From Clostridia bacterium (GTDB taxonomy: Bacteria; Bacillota; Clostridia; Oscillospirales; CAG-272), in the NCBI GenBank assembly GCA_017518975.1, contig JAFWTH010000025.1, forward strand, positions 1 through 48,675: 48,675 bases of DNA. Direction: 5' to 3'. The notes beneath the pieces were generated by a model. It was not told the DNA's origin. It saw only the letters and a program-made list of their open reading frames with translations, and ran no database searches. The translations under genes were made by a program, and so were the position numbers. Shown piece by piece: positions 23,626-31,779 of this stretch. Every line of letters starts with the position of its first letter. Position 1 is the first letter of the stretch.

Positions 23626-23690
23626 GCCCCATGTTCGAGTAAAAATCGGGGAAGAGAAAACGCCGAAACCCCAGTATTTTCAGGGCTTCC

Positions 23691-23770
23691 CGGGATTACG
23701 GAATTCGTCTGGACTCCGGAGGTGTTACATGCTCCCAAACCAAGCGCGCTACCAACTGCGCTACACCCCG
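23691..23770 (-). pseudogene. Degenerate tRNA-Pro copy
   Basis: The 5' half is well preserved: acceptor strand CGGGGTG, D arm GCGCAGTTGGTAGCGC, and CTTGGTTTGGGA. The anticodon 3' strand reads GCATG instead of CCAAG. No normal T arm follows, although TAATCCCG could partly close the acceptor stem after 80 bases. It is most likely a nonfunctional tRNA-Pro remnant. Confidence 0.55.
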
Positions 23771-23775
23771 ATATC

Positions 23776-23802
23776 ATCGGCGCGGCATTTTGCCGCGCCG
23801 AT
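23776..23802 (-). other. GC-rich hairpin downstream of the DUF4097 gene
   Basis: A perfect 12-bp stem (23776-23787 with 23791-23802) has a 3-base loop. It lies 39 bases beyond the DUF4097 stop and directly before the tRNA-Pro remnant. There is no clear T-run on the - strand. Confidence 0.55.
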
Positions 23803-23841
23803 ATATTGTATCTTATATCGATCTGTTTGTCAAGCGCGGTG

Positions 23842-24711
23842 TCAATCCGCTGTCTTCATGAAACGTAGGTCGCCGCTCACGGAATCCATCTTGATCTCGA
23901 TCTTATCGCCCGTCACGTTCTTGATCTCACCGACGTCATTCGTGAGCTTGCCCGAGACCGTATTGTACTCGAGCGAATAATCACGCGTGCCGTCGAGCAT
24001 GATCTCGGCGTCTCCCGAGATCGTATCGATCTTAACGGATTTCAGATCCTTATTTCCGGCGTAGATATGGCTGTCTCCCGATACGCTGTGTGTCTTGACT
24101 TCTTTCGGGTCTCCGAGTATCCTGACGTTTCCGCTTACCGCATTGGATGTGATTTCCTCGGCTTCAAACGTGATTATAACTGCCGCCGCGGAGACTACGT
24201 CAGACGTAAACTTGTCGACCTTGCCGACTGAAGCGGTAACGTCCCCGCTCACCGAGTTTACGGTAACGTTTTCGAGCTTTTTGCCGTATTCGACGTAGAC
24301 CTTCGCCGAAACGGAATTGACTTTGATATCGTTCATTCCTTCGGGAAGCGTGACGATAACTTTTTTGGAACACCCGTCGATCACTCTGCCGAGCGTGCCC
24401 GATTTGCAGAACTTGACGCAAAGAGCGCCGTCTTTGACAGTATAGTAAAGCGGATAGTACGTTCCTTTGAGGTTTTCTTCCGTGACGGTTAACTTTTCGC
24501 CTTCCCTGATCTCGATCTCACCGGCTACCCAGTCAAGGTCGAGTGAGAGAGCTTCGTCGTTTTCGATCTCGATCTTTTCTCCCGAGTACTCGGTATAATC
24601 TTTTTCATCCGGAAAAAGATAATCCGTTACCGAAGACGGAAGACTGCAAGCCGTGAACAGAGCGGATGCGGCAACAGCCGCGCCGACCAAAGCGGCTATA
24701 CCTTTTTTCAT
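23842..24711 (-). CDS. DUF4097-family beta-strand-repeat lipoprotein
   Basis: A 289-residue protein. The lipoprotein signal ends in LFTAC, with the lipidated Cys at 22. The rest is a repeated pattern of about 20 residues containing VSGDV, VSGNV, VSGDS, ISGDA, VSGKL and VSGDL, the hallmark of the DUF4097 beta-solenoid family. The start at 24711 follows AAAGGAT; a longer reading begins inside the upstream tRNA-Leu region and is rejected. Such proteins are thought to face outward on the membrane, with unknown function. The gene has its own promoter at 24754-24782. Confidence 0.88.
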   Translation of the reverse strand: MKKGIAALVGAAVAASALFTACSLPSSVTDYLFPDEKDYTEYSGEKIEIENDEALSLDLDWVAGEIEIREGEKLTVTEENLKGTYYPLYYTVKDGALCVKFCKSGTLGRVIDGCSKKVIVTLPEGMNDIKVNSVSAKVYVEYGKKLENVTVNSVSGDVTASVGKVDKFTSDVVSAAAVIITFEAEEITSNAVSGNVRILGDPKEVKTHSVSGDSHIYAGNKDLKSVKIDTISGDAEIMLDGTRDYSLEYNTVSGKLTNDVGEIKNVTGDKIEIKMDSVSGDLRFMKTAD

Positions 24712-24753
24712 GTTGTTTATATCCTTTCTGTCTGATTGCTTTTGCCGTTGGAT

Positions 24754-24782
24754 AGTATAGCATATTCCGGGGAAAAAGTCCA
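24754..24782 (-). promoter_or_regulatory. Promoter of the DUF4097 gene
   Basis: On the - strand, TGGACT (24777-24782) and TATACT (24754-24759) are 17 bases apart. It begins just beyond the terminator of tRNA-Leu. Confidence 0.6.
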
Positions 24783-24783
24783 C

Positions 24784-24807
24784 AAAAAAAGGGCCGAAGC
24801 CCTTTTT
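24784..24807 (-). terminator. Terminator of tRNA-Leu (UAG)
   Basis: The stem AAAAAAGGGC/GCCCTTTTTT closes a CGAA loop and is followed by a T-run on the - strand, immediately after the tRNA 3' end. Confidence 0.85.
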
Positions 24808-24887
24808 TGCGCCCGACAGGACTTGAACCTGCACCCTTTCGGACCGGATCCTAAATCCGGCGCGTCTGCCAGTTCCGCCACGGGCGC
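24808..24887 (-). tRNA. tRNA-Leu (UAG)
   Basis: The acceptor stem GCGCCCG/CGGGCGC is perfect. The anticodon stem CCGGA/TCCGG encloses TTTAGGA, giving UAG. A short variable arm and GGTTCAAGTCC follow. The length is 80 bases with no encoded CCA. Confidence 0.93.
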
Positions 24888-24950
24888 GCGAACGGTATTA
24901 TTTTAACACTAAAGGCAGACGATGTCAAATATAACAAGGAAACATAAAAC

Positions 24951-24970
24951 GCCGCCGGTTTCCCGGCGGC
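24951..24970 (-). terminator. Terminator of the YdcF-like gene
   Basis: The stem GCCGCCGG/CCGGCGGC closes a 4-base loop and is followed by GTTTTATG on the - strand, just after the stop at 24976. Confidence 0.75.
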
Positions 24971-24975
24971 GCCTT

Positions 24976-26187
24976 TCACCTGTATACGATCAGCACCAGC
25001 CCTGTGAAGACTGCGATCATTACCGTAAAGATTATCGCCTGTTTGAGTTTGTGCTTAGTGAGCAGGCAAGCGAATTCTCTGACGGACGCGTTAGGCCAGA
25101 AATACCATTTCGTCTTCGCTCCTACGCCTATCGCGCGCATTTTGAAGCGCCGGGCGAATATCCCGCTTCTGAAAACGTGAAAATTCGTAGTCGAAAAGGC
25201 GATTTTTCCGTTCGGATCGATCGCCTCGATCTTCTTCTTCGAGAACTGCATATTCTGATACGTATCCGCCGACTTGTCCTCTTCGACGATCCGTTCCTCC
25301 GGGATCCCGCGCTCGATGAGATATCGCTTCATGACCGCGCTTTCGGACAATATCTCGTCGCTCCCTTTGCCTCCGGACGTGATGAACGTGAGTTCCTTTC
25401 CCGTCTTCTTTTTCTGCTTTTCGTAAAATTCGATCGCCCTGTCGACCCTCCCCGCGAGAAGGGGAGTCGGCGTTCCGTCCTTTCTGATCGCGCAGCCGAG
25501 TATGATGAGAAAATCGCGGTCGGGAGCGGGTTCGGCGCGCGCGGCGATCGCGTTGGCGGCGACAGTACCGATCAGCATACACTCGACGTACAGATAAACC
25601 GTCCGCAGAAAAGAGCAGATAAGATCGTGAAGTCTTACCTCGTCGACGTTGCCCGATACTTCGTAGTCGAAGAAGAACAGGAAGACCGCGCCACCGACGA
25701 GCAGGACCGACAAAAAGATCCCGAGCAGGTTGACGGGCCGGAAGCCCTCATGCCTGATAAGCGATATATTCGAGACGCACAGACCGACGGAAAAGATCAG
25801 GACGACGGGGAAGGAGTAAAGGATATAATCCCTCGCCGAATTGAGCAGAACGTAGGCGATCTGATCGATCCCGTAAACTCCCGGCGACTTGATTATCCTC
25901 GCCAGAAGAACGACGTGAGTAATAAAGATCGAATACGTAAAGATCGCGAACCCGATATAGAAGATCGTATTGTATGAGTAGAGATTGTATCTCAGCTGCC
26001 TGTAGAACGCTCTGACCAGAAGGAATATGACGGCGGCGAGGTACACCGTGACGATCGCGCACGCCGCAAGGGCGTACTTATCTCCTCCGGTGAAAACGAG
26101 CGCGGCGACAGCCGCCCCGACGATCGCGGTCAGGATCGCGATATTCCATACTTTCGGTTTTTTATCAAGAGTGTCGAAAAAGTTCAT
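24976..26187 (-). CDS. YdcF-like (DUF218) membrane protein
   Basis: A 403-residue protein. The first half has about six hydrophobic segments (residues 17-215). The second half is a DUF218 domain with DFLIILGCAIRKDGTPTP, SGGKGSDEILSESAVMKRYL, EDKSADTYQNM and STTNFHVFRSG, the conserved blocks of the YdcF/SanA family. A final hydrophobic helix ends the protein. The family is linked to cell-envelope integrity, with no settled reaction. The start has GGAG 8 bases upstream and there is a promoter at 26299-26326, giving a leader of about 100 bases. Confidence 0.88.
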   Translation of the reverse strand: MNFFDTLDKKPKVWNIAILTAIVGAAVAALVFTGGDKYALAACAIVTVYLAAVIFLLVRAFYRQLRYNLYSYNTIFYIGFAIFTYSIFITHVVLLARIIKSPGVYGIDQIAYVLLNSARDYILYSFPVVLIFSVGLCVSNISLIRHEGFRPVNLLGIFLSVLLVGGAVFLFFFDYEVSGNVDEVRLHDLICSFLRTVYLYVECMLIGTVAANAIAARAEPAPDRDFLIILGCAIRKDGTPTPLLAGRVDRAIEFYEKQKKKTGKELTFITSGGKGSDEILSESAVMKRYLIERGIPEERIVEEDKSADTYQNMQFSKKKIEAIDPNGKIAFSTTNFHVFRSGIFARRFKMRAIGVGAKTKWYFWPNASVREFACLLTKHKLKQAIIFTVMIAVFTGLVLIVYR

Positions 26188-26298
26188 GGCAAAAACTCCG
26201 TATATCCCACGCGGTTCATAAAGTCGCGCGTATTCCGCCGAAGCGGTGACAGGCGTTCGGGTCCGTATCCCGCGCCCGAAGAACGGCTTACGATACCA

Positions 26299-26326
26299 AT
26301 TGTACCATAAAATTTTTTGTTTTCAA
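26299..26326 (-). promoter_or_regulatory. Promoter of the YdcF-like gene
   Basis: On the - strand, TTGAAA (26321-26326) and TACAAT (26299-26304) are 16 bases apart. The leader to the ATG is about 105 bases and can fold GC-rich hairpins. Confidence 0.6.
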
Positions 26327-26408
26327 GTACCGTGGCGTTGTTCGTGCGCAAAAACGTCCGGACGGGCGGCGATGCTCCGCAAAAAGCGGGGAGATAGTAT
26401 AACCCTGG

Positions 26409-26438
26409 TGTAACCGCAAATGGTTACAATTAAGTAAC
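26409..26438 (+). promoter_or_regulatory. Dyad plus half-site upstream of the receiver gene
   Basis: TGTAACC (26409-26415) and GGTTACA (26422-26428) form a perfect 7-bp dyad with a 6-base centre. A further GTAAC (26434-26438) lies at helical spacing. The site is 40-70 bases before the start codon and looks like an operator, possibly for the adjacent regulator itself. Confidence 0.55.
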
Positions 26439-26477
26439 ATTACCCCCTGAAAAACAATAAACAGGAAGGTTATTCCA

Positions 26478-27270
26478 ATGAGGATTATTGTTGTTGACGG
26501 AGATAAAAACGCGCTTGCCGGTTCGGTGAGTTCGGTACGCGAGACGGTCCCGGGGGCTTCGGTCACGGGGTTCGACATTCACGAAGAGGCTCTGGAATAT
26601 TGCAGAAACTCTCTCGTTGACGTTGCGATCCTGAATATCGGTCCCGCGGATAAAGACGGTATCGGGTACGCAAAGAAAATCAGAGCTCTGCTCCCCTCGT
26701 GCAACGTAATTTTTTACCGCGGACAGCCACGCGTACGACGCGTTTTCTCTGCACGCGTCCGGTTACGTCCTTAAGCCGTTGACTCCCGAAAAACTGAAGC
26801 GTGAAACGGAAGATCTTCGATATCCGTCCGCCGGAAAGAAAGACGGGATCACGCTGCGGACTTTCGGGGATTTTGAGGTGTTCTGCAACGGTTCTCCCGT
26901 CTTGTTCAAGTATAAGAAGACGAAAGAGTTGCTCGCCTATCTTGTGGACCGCAACGGAGCTCTCGTGGCGAGCGGGGATATCATGGCTGTTTTATGGGAG
27001 GACGACGACGACAAGTCAAATTATCTCAAGCAGCTCAAACACGATCTGAAAAACACTCTGAGCGAACTCGGATATGAACACATCATCGTCAAGCAGCGGG
27101 GAAGCATCGGTATTTTGAAAGACGCCGTATTCTGTGATTATTACGAATGGCTCAAAGGGAACAGAAGAGGAACGAATGCATACCGCGGCGAATATATGAA
27201 CCAGTATTCCTGGGCTGAGATCACGCACGCGGCTCTGGAGTCGAAAAGTCAGCATTTCAAAAGCTATTGA
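26478..27270 (+). pseudogene. Receiver plus winged-helix regulator, frameshifted, lacking phospho-Asp
   Basis: The first frame (26478-26774) encodes a CheY-like receiver beginning MRIIVVDGDKNAL. The second frame resumes the receiver end (DAFSLHASGYVLKPLTPEKL) and then a winged-helix, SARP-like output domain (LRTFGDFEVFCNGSPVLF; KTKELLAYLVDRNGALV) to 27270. The frames join at a run of six T (26710-26715). The usual phospho-acceptor Asp is Asn53 (VAILNIGPAD). The start has AGGAAGG 8 bases upstream. It may be a recent pseudogene, a sequencing error in the T run, or a recoded gene. Intact, it would be about 263 residues and bind DNA. Confidence 0.8.
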
Positions 27271-27293
27271 TAAGGATTCGTTTCAGACGAAAA

Positions 27294-27334
27294 GACCGCG
27301 TCAAGGGGTTGCCCCGATGACGCGGTCCTTTTTT
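27294..27334 (+). terminator. Bidirectional terminator after the receiver gene
   Basis: The stem GACCGCGTCA/TGACGCGGTC (27294-27303 with 27318-27327) has an inner GGGG/CCCC hairpin and six T on the + strand. TCTTTTCG on the - strand may also end the convergent PHP gene. Confidence 0.85.
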
Positions 27335-27433
27335 GCGCTCCGTTTGAGATGCGTCAAATTCCCTGTCTGACGCCGGCAGAGGAACGTTTCCCGCTTTTAT
27401 AACGGTCGTGTCCTTCAGGACCGCCCGAGCGTT

Positions 27434-28156
27434 TTATTCTTTTCTCGCCTTCGCTCCCCACAGACGGCGGTACGCCAGATCGCTTCTGATCAGTCCGAAT
27501 TCTCCGGACCGCAGGACCGCGATAAGCTGGTCAATGGACGTGATCGGCTCGTCTGTCGTTATTCCTCCGGTCGGAAGGTGGTCCGGGTTGTGGTGGTCGG
27601 AGCCGGAGGTCATGATCAGCGTTTTGCCGGACTCCCTCAGATACGTCGCCAGAGCGAGCGCAACGTCGTTCTGCGAATCGGAATCCATATCGCCGTTGAA
27701 GACCTCGTATCCGTCCACGTTCTCAGGGTCGATGACCGTCATATTGTTTCTCATCGGATGTGCCTGGATCATCAGGATCCCTTCGTCGTAGCACATATCG
27801 TGAACGTCCCATACCCTCATGGAGAAGATCCCCTCGTGTTCGAGAAGAAAGTTTTTCGTTACTCCGAACAGAAGATAGTCGTTTCTCGCTCCCATAAGAC
27901 AAAGTTCCACGCCGAAAAGTACGTTAAGTCTGTCTTTTGCGGCTTCTTTCGCCAGCTCATAGGCGCGCCATACCCGTTCCGCTTCCTCGCGGTACGTAAG
28001 ACCGTGCGCCTCCTGCTCGCCGTGTGATAAGTGATTCGTCAGCACAAGGGTGGCGTAGCCGTGACGTATGTATTTCTCTACCGTTGCCGCGGCGGTCTCG
28101 TGGGCGCAGCTGCTCGCTTCCGCCGTGTGGCAGTGCAGTTCGGTTTTGTACTTCAT
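27434..28156 (-). CDS. PHP-domain metal-dependent phosphoesterase
   Basis: A 240-residue protein with the PHP metal-binding motifs in order: HCH (His8, His10), LTNHL, FGVELCLMG, MIQAHP and SGSDHHNPDHL. Length and motifs fit stand-alone PHP phosphoesterases; the natural substrate is not evident. The start has GGAGGT 5 bases upstream. It is divergent from the SpoIIE-type gene, with both promoters in the shared gap. Confidence 0.9.
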   Translation of the reverse strand: MKYKTELHCHTAEASSCAHETAAATVEKYIRHGYATLVLTNHLSHGEQEAHGLTYREEAERVWRAYELAKEAAKDRLNVLFGVELCLMGARNDYLLFGVTKNFLLEHEGIFSMRVWDVHDMCYDEGILMIQAHPMRNNMTVIDPENVDGYEVFNGDMDSDSQNDVALALATYLRESGKTLIMTSGSDHHNPDHLPTGGITTDEPITSIDQLIAVLRSGEFGLIRSDLAYRRLWGAKARKE

Positions 28157-28179
28157 ATGATACCTCCGCCGTTTCTGTT

Positions 28180-28208
28180 ACTATACCACAGTTCGCGGCT
28201 GATTTCAA
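28180..28208 (-). promoter_or_regulatory. Promoter of the PHP gene
   Basis: On the - strand, TTGAAA (28203-28208) and TATAGT (28180-28185) are spaced by 17 bases, about 24 bases before the start codon. Confidence 0.7.
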
Positions 28209-28220
28209 CCGAGAGCCGTA

Positions 28221-28249
28221 TTGATAAACCCTTTTTTTTATGGTAAAAT
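28221..28249 (+). promoter_or_regulatory. Promoter of the SpoIIE-type phosphatase gene
   Basis: TTGATA (28221-28226) and TAAAAT (28244-28249) are spaced by 17 bases, about 50 bases before the start codon. Confidence 0.7.
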
Positions 28250-28298
28250 CAAAACGTAAAAACGGACGGGTTGATTATTCAGAAAAGGAATGAACGTT

Positions 28299-29654
28299 AT
28301 GATCGGAAATATGAGCGCGATGTTTTCGAAAATGATCGGAACGCTTGCCGTTATACTGATCGTTTCCGCGTTTATCGGAGGCAGCGATATCCTGTCAAAA
28401 TTCATCAAAGCCGAGAAAAAATGGAAGTATGCGATCTTTTTCGGCCTGCTCGGCGGCGTATTCGGGATATACGGAAATATCTCGGGCTTTGATCTGAACG
28501 GGGCGGTCATTTCCGTCCGCGACATCGGTCCTATGCTCGCCGGATTCTCCGGAGGCCCGCTCGGCGGGCTGATTGCGGGGATCATTGCAGGGGGGCACCG
28601 TCTGACTATGGGCGGAATAACAGCATACGCCTGCGTCGTCGCCACCTGCTGCATCGGTTTGATATGCGGCGCGCTTTCGATCAAGTGGCATAAGCTTATC
28701 GCGAAACCGTATTTTGCTTTGCTTCTCAGCGCATTGATGGAAGTCTTTCACTTGAGCGTGGTTCTCGTTATGGTCAAGCCGTTTGAAACGGCGCTCGGTA
28801 TCGTAAAACAGATCGCGATACCGTTCGTCCTTGTGAACTCTCTCGGCTTTGCCATGATGATCGTCATAATCACATATACGGAAAAACAGCGTTCCATCGC
28901 GATCGAAAGAAGCCGTCTCAAATCGGAACTTGAGGTCGCAAACGTGATCCAGCATTCTCTTCTGCCCTTGATAAATGAGGACTATCCTGGCGTGAAACAG
29001 CTTGATATAAGCGGATTGATGGAAGCCGCGAAAGAGGTCGGCGGCGATTTCTACGACGTATTCTTCGTCGATCCGACCCGCCTCGCGTTCGTTATCGGTG
29101 ACGTTTCGGGGAAGGGAGTACCCGCCGCGTTGTTTATGGCTTCTTCCAAGATCACCTTGCAGAACTGTATCAGGGATATTCCTTCTCTGTCCGACGCGGT
29201 CGCGACGGCTAACAACGCTCTCTGCTCGCGGAACGAAGCGGAAATGTTCGTAACGCTGTGGGTCGGGGTTTTTGACGTTACCGACGGGACGCTCACTTTC
29301 GTCAGCGCAGGACACAACCCTCCCGTCTGGCTCCATAACGGCAAAGCGGAACTTCTGAAGATCAAAAACGGCTTCGTCCTCGGCGGTATGAAGGATATGA
29401 AATACAGGGAAAACGTCGTTCAGCTCGCCCGCGGGGATATCGTTTATCTGTATACGGACGGTGTTACCGAGGCGGAGGATGAAAAGCGCAATCTGTTCGG
29501 CGAGACCCGTCTGCTTGAATGCTTTGAGGGAAAAAGCGAAAGCGGTTCGGCTGAGGTGATCGACTCCGTCAAAAACTCCGTGGACGGTTTCATAAACGGC
29601 AACAGTCAGTTCGACGATATGACCATGCTGTGCTTCAAATGGATTGGTGAATGA
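28299..29654 (+). CDS. 5TM (LytS-type) sensor fused to SpoIIE-type PP2C phosphatase
   Basis: A 451-residue protein. The N-terminal part has five to six membrane helices with the 5TM-5TMR_LYT pattern (GGVFGIYGNISGF, GPMLAGFSGGPLGGLIAGIIAGGHR). A short helix with VANVIQHSLLP leads into a PP2C/SpoIIE domain with EVGGDFYDVFF, FVIGDVSGKGVPAALFM, VSAGHNPPV, YTDGVTEA and FDDMTM, the metal-binding Asp positions. It should dephosphorylate Ser/Thr-phosphorylated proteins such as anti-anti-sigma factors in response to a membrane signal. No partner anti-sigma gene is nearby. ATG 28299 is preferred over 28290 because AAAGGA is 9 bases upstream of it. Confidence 0.9.
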   Translation: MIGNMSAMFSKMIGTLAVILIVSAFIGGSDILSKFIKAEKKWKYAIFFGLLGGVFGIYGNISGFDLNGAVISVRDIGPMLAGFSGGPLGGLIAGIIAGGHRLTMGGITAYACVVATCCIGLICGALSIKWHKLIAKPYFALLLSALMEVFHLSVVLVMVKPFETALGIVKQIAIPFVLVNSLGFAMMIVIITYTEKQRSIAIERSRLKSELEVANVIQHSLLPLINEDYPGVKQLDISGLMEAAKEVGGDFYDVFFVDPTRLAFVIGDVSGKGVPAALFMASSKITLQNCIRDIPSLSDAVATANNALCSRNEAEMFVTLWVGVFDVTDGTLTFVSAGHNPPVWLHNGKAELLKIKNGFVLGGMKDMKYRENVVQLARGDIVYLYTDGVTEAEDEKRNLFGETRLLECFEGKSESGSAEVIDSVKNSVDGFINGNSQFDDMTMLCFKWIGE

Positions 29655-29745
29655 TTGAATTCAGGTATTTAAAAACGAAACGCGTATGGCGCTTCCGATC
29701 GGTATTTGAAGCGGATGAATGTGAAACGGATAAGGGATAGCAGCC

Positions 29746-30237
29746 GTGCAGACCTTTTATATTGATTTCACGAACGGTAATAATACGTTCGACGGTCTTT
29801 TACCGGAAAGAGCACGAAAGAGCTATATCGACCTCGCGCCTTCGCCCGGCGACCGCATTCTTTTCCGGCGCGGAAGCTTTGTGAGAGGAACGCTCAAAGC
29901 CGTGCCGCACGTTAGTTACGGCGCATACGGAGAGGGCGAGCTGCCCACTTTTTGCGGCTCTGTCGACGTGAGCGGCGACAGGTTCTAGATGCCGACCGAC
30001 GGCGGAGGGCTTTTCATAAGCGATAACGTATTCGGTCCCTCACTGGTGGGCGCGGCGGTATATTCCATAATATCCTCAACGGCGGAAGCTCAGATCATGC
30101 TCAGAAACAACAGATATACGCGAAATGACCGCCTGCTCATACGCTTCGGCGGGGTGGACTATACTGATCTTGCGGATTATCAAACGAAAACAGGCAACGA
30201 TGTCGGCAGTACGTATTTTAGTTCTCACCGTTCATAG
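29746..30237 (+). pseudogene. Remnant of a right-handed beta-helix (pectate-lyase-like) gene
   Basis: Starting at GTG, the first 80 codons (FYIDFTNGNNTFDGLLPER; APSPGDRILFRRGSF) match the N-terminus of large beta-helix polysaccharide-lyase-like proteins. A TAG stop at 29986-29988 is followed in the same frame by 82 codons resembling the C-terminus of the same kind of protein (ISDNVFGPSLVGAAVYSIIS; LLIRFGGVDYTDL). The central catalytic part is missing, so an internal deletion is likely. Confidence 0.6.
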
Positions 30238-30286
30238 CTATTTGCTGTACCCTTAATACAAGGGCGCAAACCCGTTAAAGATTGAC

Positions 30287-30313
30287 GCCGGTTGAAAACA
30301 ACCGGCATCTTTT
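30287..30313 (+). terminator. Terminator after the beta-helix remnant
   Basis: The stem GCCGGTTG/CAACCGGC closes an AAAA loop and is followed by ATCTTTTTATTT. Confidence 0.8.
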
Positions 30314-30361
30314 TATTTCACGGGTCAAATGAATGTCAATGAAACCGGATGAAAAAGAATG

Positions 30362-30385
30362 CGCCGCCGGGTTTGCCCGGCGGCG
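30362..30385 (-). terminator. Terminator of the XRE regulator gene
   Basis: A 10-bp stem (CGCCGCCGGG with CCCGGCGGCG) and 4-base loop lie just after the stop at 30394. On the - strand it is followed by CATTCTTTTT. Confidence 0.75.
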
Positions 30386-30393
30386 TCCTTTGT

Positions 30394-31194
30394 TCAAAGA
30401 CTATTTAGCTTTTGTTCGGTGCTTTCAAAAAGTTCGGGATCGTAGCATGAGGTCGTATAGTCGGTCGCGGGGTCATCACGGAACGCCTCGGCAAGTTTTT
30501 TGAGCGTTTCAAGAGATTTTACCGCGTTCTCCTTTTCGCCTCTTTCTACGTATTTGTCCGCAAGAATGATGAGCATCCGGACGAGATGTTCGTAGCACAG
30601 ACATTTTTCCTTTACCGCCGCTTCAAAACCGTCCTCACCGTCGAGAAGGATCGCTTTGACGTAGAGACATGAATTATACGTTTCCGGTATCTTATCAACG
30701 TACTCCCTGCACATCGCTTTTTCGCCTATCGCCCGATACGCTTCAGCGGTTATACAGTACGCGTCGATCCGAACGGCGTCGTCTTCCGCGTTTGCCGCGA
30801 GCTGACGGCCGATCTCGATCGCATCCCCGGCTCTTTCAGGAAGCGGCAGGGAAGAGAGAAGGCAGTTGAGAAGCACCTCGTTACCGGGATACGTCTTCAG
30901 CGCGTCTCTGATTATTGTTTCGGCTTTATCCGGATCCGAATCGAGATAGTTCTTCCATTCGTCAACGATCGCTTCGACCTTCTTGCTGATCCCGTAAACG
31001 TCAAAATCGAAGAGCTCGTCCGTACTGACGCCGAAAAATGAGGCGATCGCCGGGATCAGGGTAACGTCGGGAAGAGTCGTTCCGGTCTCCCATTTGCTCA
31101 CTGCCTGAAACGAGATCCCGAGGCGATCTGCGAGATACTCCTGCGATACACCGCGCTTTTTACGCAGAGCTTTGATTTTTTCACCTAAATTCAT
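30394..31194 (-). CDS. XRE-family regulator with helical C-terminal region
   Basis: A 266-residue protein. Residues 1-65 form a classic Cro/CI HTH (IKALRKKRGVSQEYLADRLG; ISFQAVSKWETGTTLPD). The rest is helical and resembles short TPR-like sensor regions (ADKYVERGEKENAVKSLETL). AGAGGT lies 8 bases before the start and a promoter at 31244-31271. It is a single-gene unit and its target is not visible here. Confidence 0.88.
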   Translation of the reverse strand: MNLGEKIKALRKKRGVSQEYLADRLGISFQAVSKWETGTTLPDVTLIPAIASFFGVSTDELFDFDVYGISKKVEAIVDEWKNYLDSDPDKAETIIRDALKTYPGNEVLLNCLLSSLPLPERAGDAIEIGRQLAANAEDDAVRIDAYCITAEAYRAIGEKAMCREYVDKIPETYNSCLYVKAILLDGEDGFEAAVKEKCLCYEHLVRMLIILADKYVERGEKENAVKSLETLKKLAEAFRDDPATDYTTSCYDPELFESTEQKLNSL

Positions 31195-31243
31195 TTGTTT
31201 TTACCTCTCAATCAGAATTGGACCGGCGCCTGATCCTGATTCA

Positions 31244-31271
31244 ATTATACCGATTTATTTTCGCTATGCAA
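31244..31271 (-). promoter_or_regulatory. Promoter of the XRE regulator gene
   Basis: On the - strand, TTGCAT (31266-31271) and a perfect TATAAT (31244-31249) are 16 bases apart. Confidence 0.6.
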
Positions 31272-31350
31272 TAACTTGTTCTTTGAAGGGTATTCTAATG
31301 TTGGTTGAAGATTCAACCGGGATTGTTTGCGTTTACTTTTCAATCCAAAC

Positions 31351-31545
31351 GTGATAACCTCTTTCAAATACCCTTCAAGCATTCCGTTCAAGCGCATAAC
31401 GCCGACGGTTGACGGGCGGTTTTGCTTGAGAAACTCATAGTGCCGGGCCTCGCCTGCCGGCTCGGTCAGCGCTTCTGCCTTCGGCAGAGGTGTCCACCGG
31501 ACACCCGCGCCCCCAGACTCCGATGTTACCGATGTTCAGATTCAT
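31351..31545 (-). pseudogene. Broken tnpV copy with palindromic insertion
   Basis: GGAGGT and ATG (31545) are intact. The frame reads MNLNIGNIGVWGRGCPVDTS and stops at 31435 after 36 codons. In another frame the TnpV sequence resumes as RHYEFLKQNRPSTVGVMRLN, then decays. The break lies at the end of a GC-rich insertion also found in the intact tnpV at 36251-36613. Confidence 0.6.
31474..31504 (-). other. Paired hairpins within the tnpV remnant
   Basis: TCTGCC/GGCAGA (31474-31479 with 31483-31488) and GTGTCC/GGACAC (31490-31495 with 31499-31504), each with a 3-base loop. The second differs from its counterpart at 36555-36569 by a compensatory pair. Confidence 0.65.
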
Positions 31546-31617
31546 TTTCTTGACCTCCGTTTTTTCATTTTTTGTTATTCTTGCCTGAGGTCAAATTCAG
31601 ATCGTCGAAATAAACGA

Positions 31618-31659
31618 CAAATCCGAACCCCTCGCCAACCGGCTTAGGGTTCGGATTTG
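31618..31659. terminator. Hairpin just outside the left att site
   Basis: A 13-bp perfect stem (31618-31630 with 31647-31659) has a 16-base loop. In the uninterrupted chromosome it would lie directly downstream of tRNA-Leu(CAG), so it is probably the original tRNA terminator displaced by integration. Confidence 0.55.
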
Positions 31660-31664
31660 TACTG

Positions 31665-31678
31665 TTTGGTGCGGATAA
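31665..31678. repeat. Left attachment-site copy (tRNA-Leu 3' end)
   Basis: TTTGGTGCGGATAA is identical to 36853-36866 and corresponds to the CCA, discriminator and acceptor strand of tRNA-Leu(CAG). The flanking bases differ. Confidence 0.7.
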
Positions 31679-31679
31679 C

Positions 31680-31725
31680 CAGACACAAAGCCCGAAAACC
31701 CCTGATTTTACGGGCTTTCTGTCTG
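31680..31725. terminator. Terminator between integrase remnant and att site
   Basis: AAAGCCCG (31687-31694) and CGGGCTTT (31711-31718), flanked by CAGACA/TGTCTG and AAAA/TTTT, form a long hairpin usable in both directions. It would end the - strand integrase transcript. Confidence 0.65.
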
Positions 31726-31729
31726 TTTG

Positions 31730-31752
31730 GTGTGCAACCGGTGTGCAACGGA
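31730..31752. repeat. Left copy of a 23-bp direct repeat containing two TGTGCAAC units
   Basis: It is identical to 36709-36731. It contains TGTGCAAC twice, 11 bases apart, 27 bases from the integrase stop codon. The layout is like arm-type recombinase sites. Confidence 0.7.
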
Positions 31753-31779
31753 GGCGTTCTCAAACGATTCCACCTTGAT

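Noticed and set aside
23842..24834. Longer N-terminus for the DUF4097 protein starting at 24834
   Set aside because: It would run through the tRNA-Leu(UAG) gene and its terminator. The lipoprotein signal starts cleanly at 24711.
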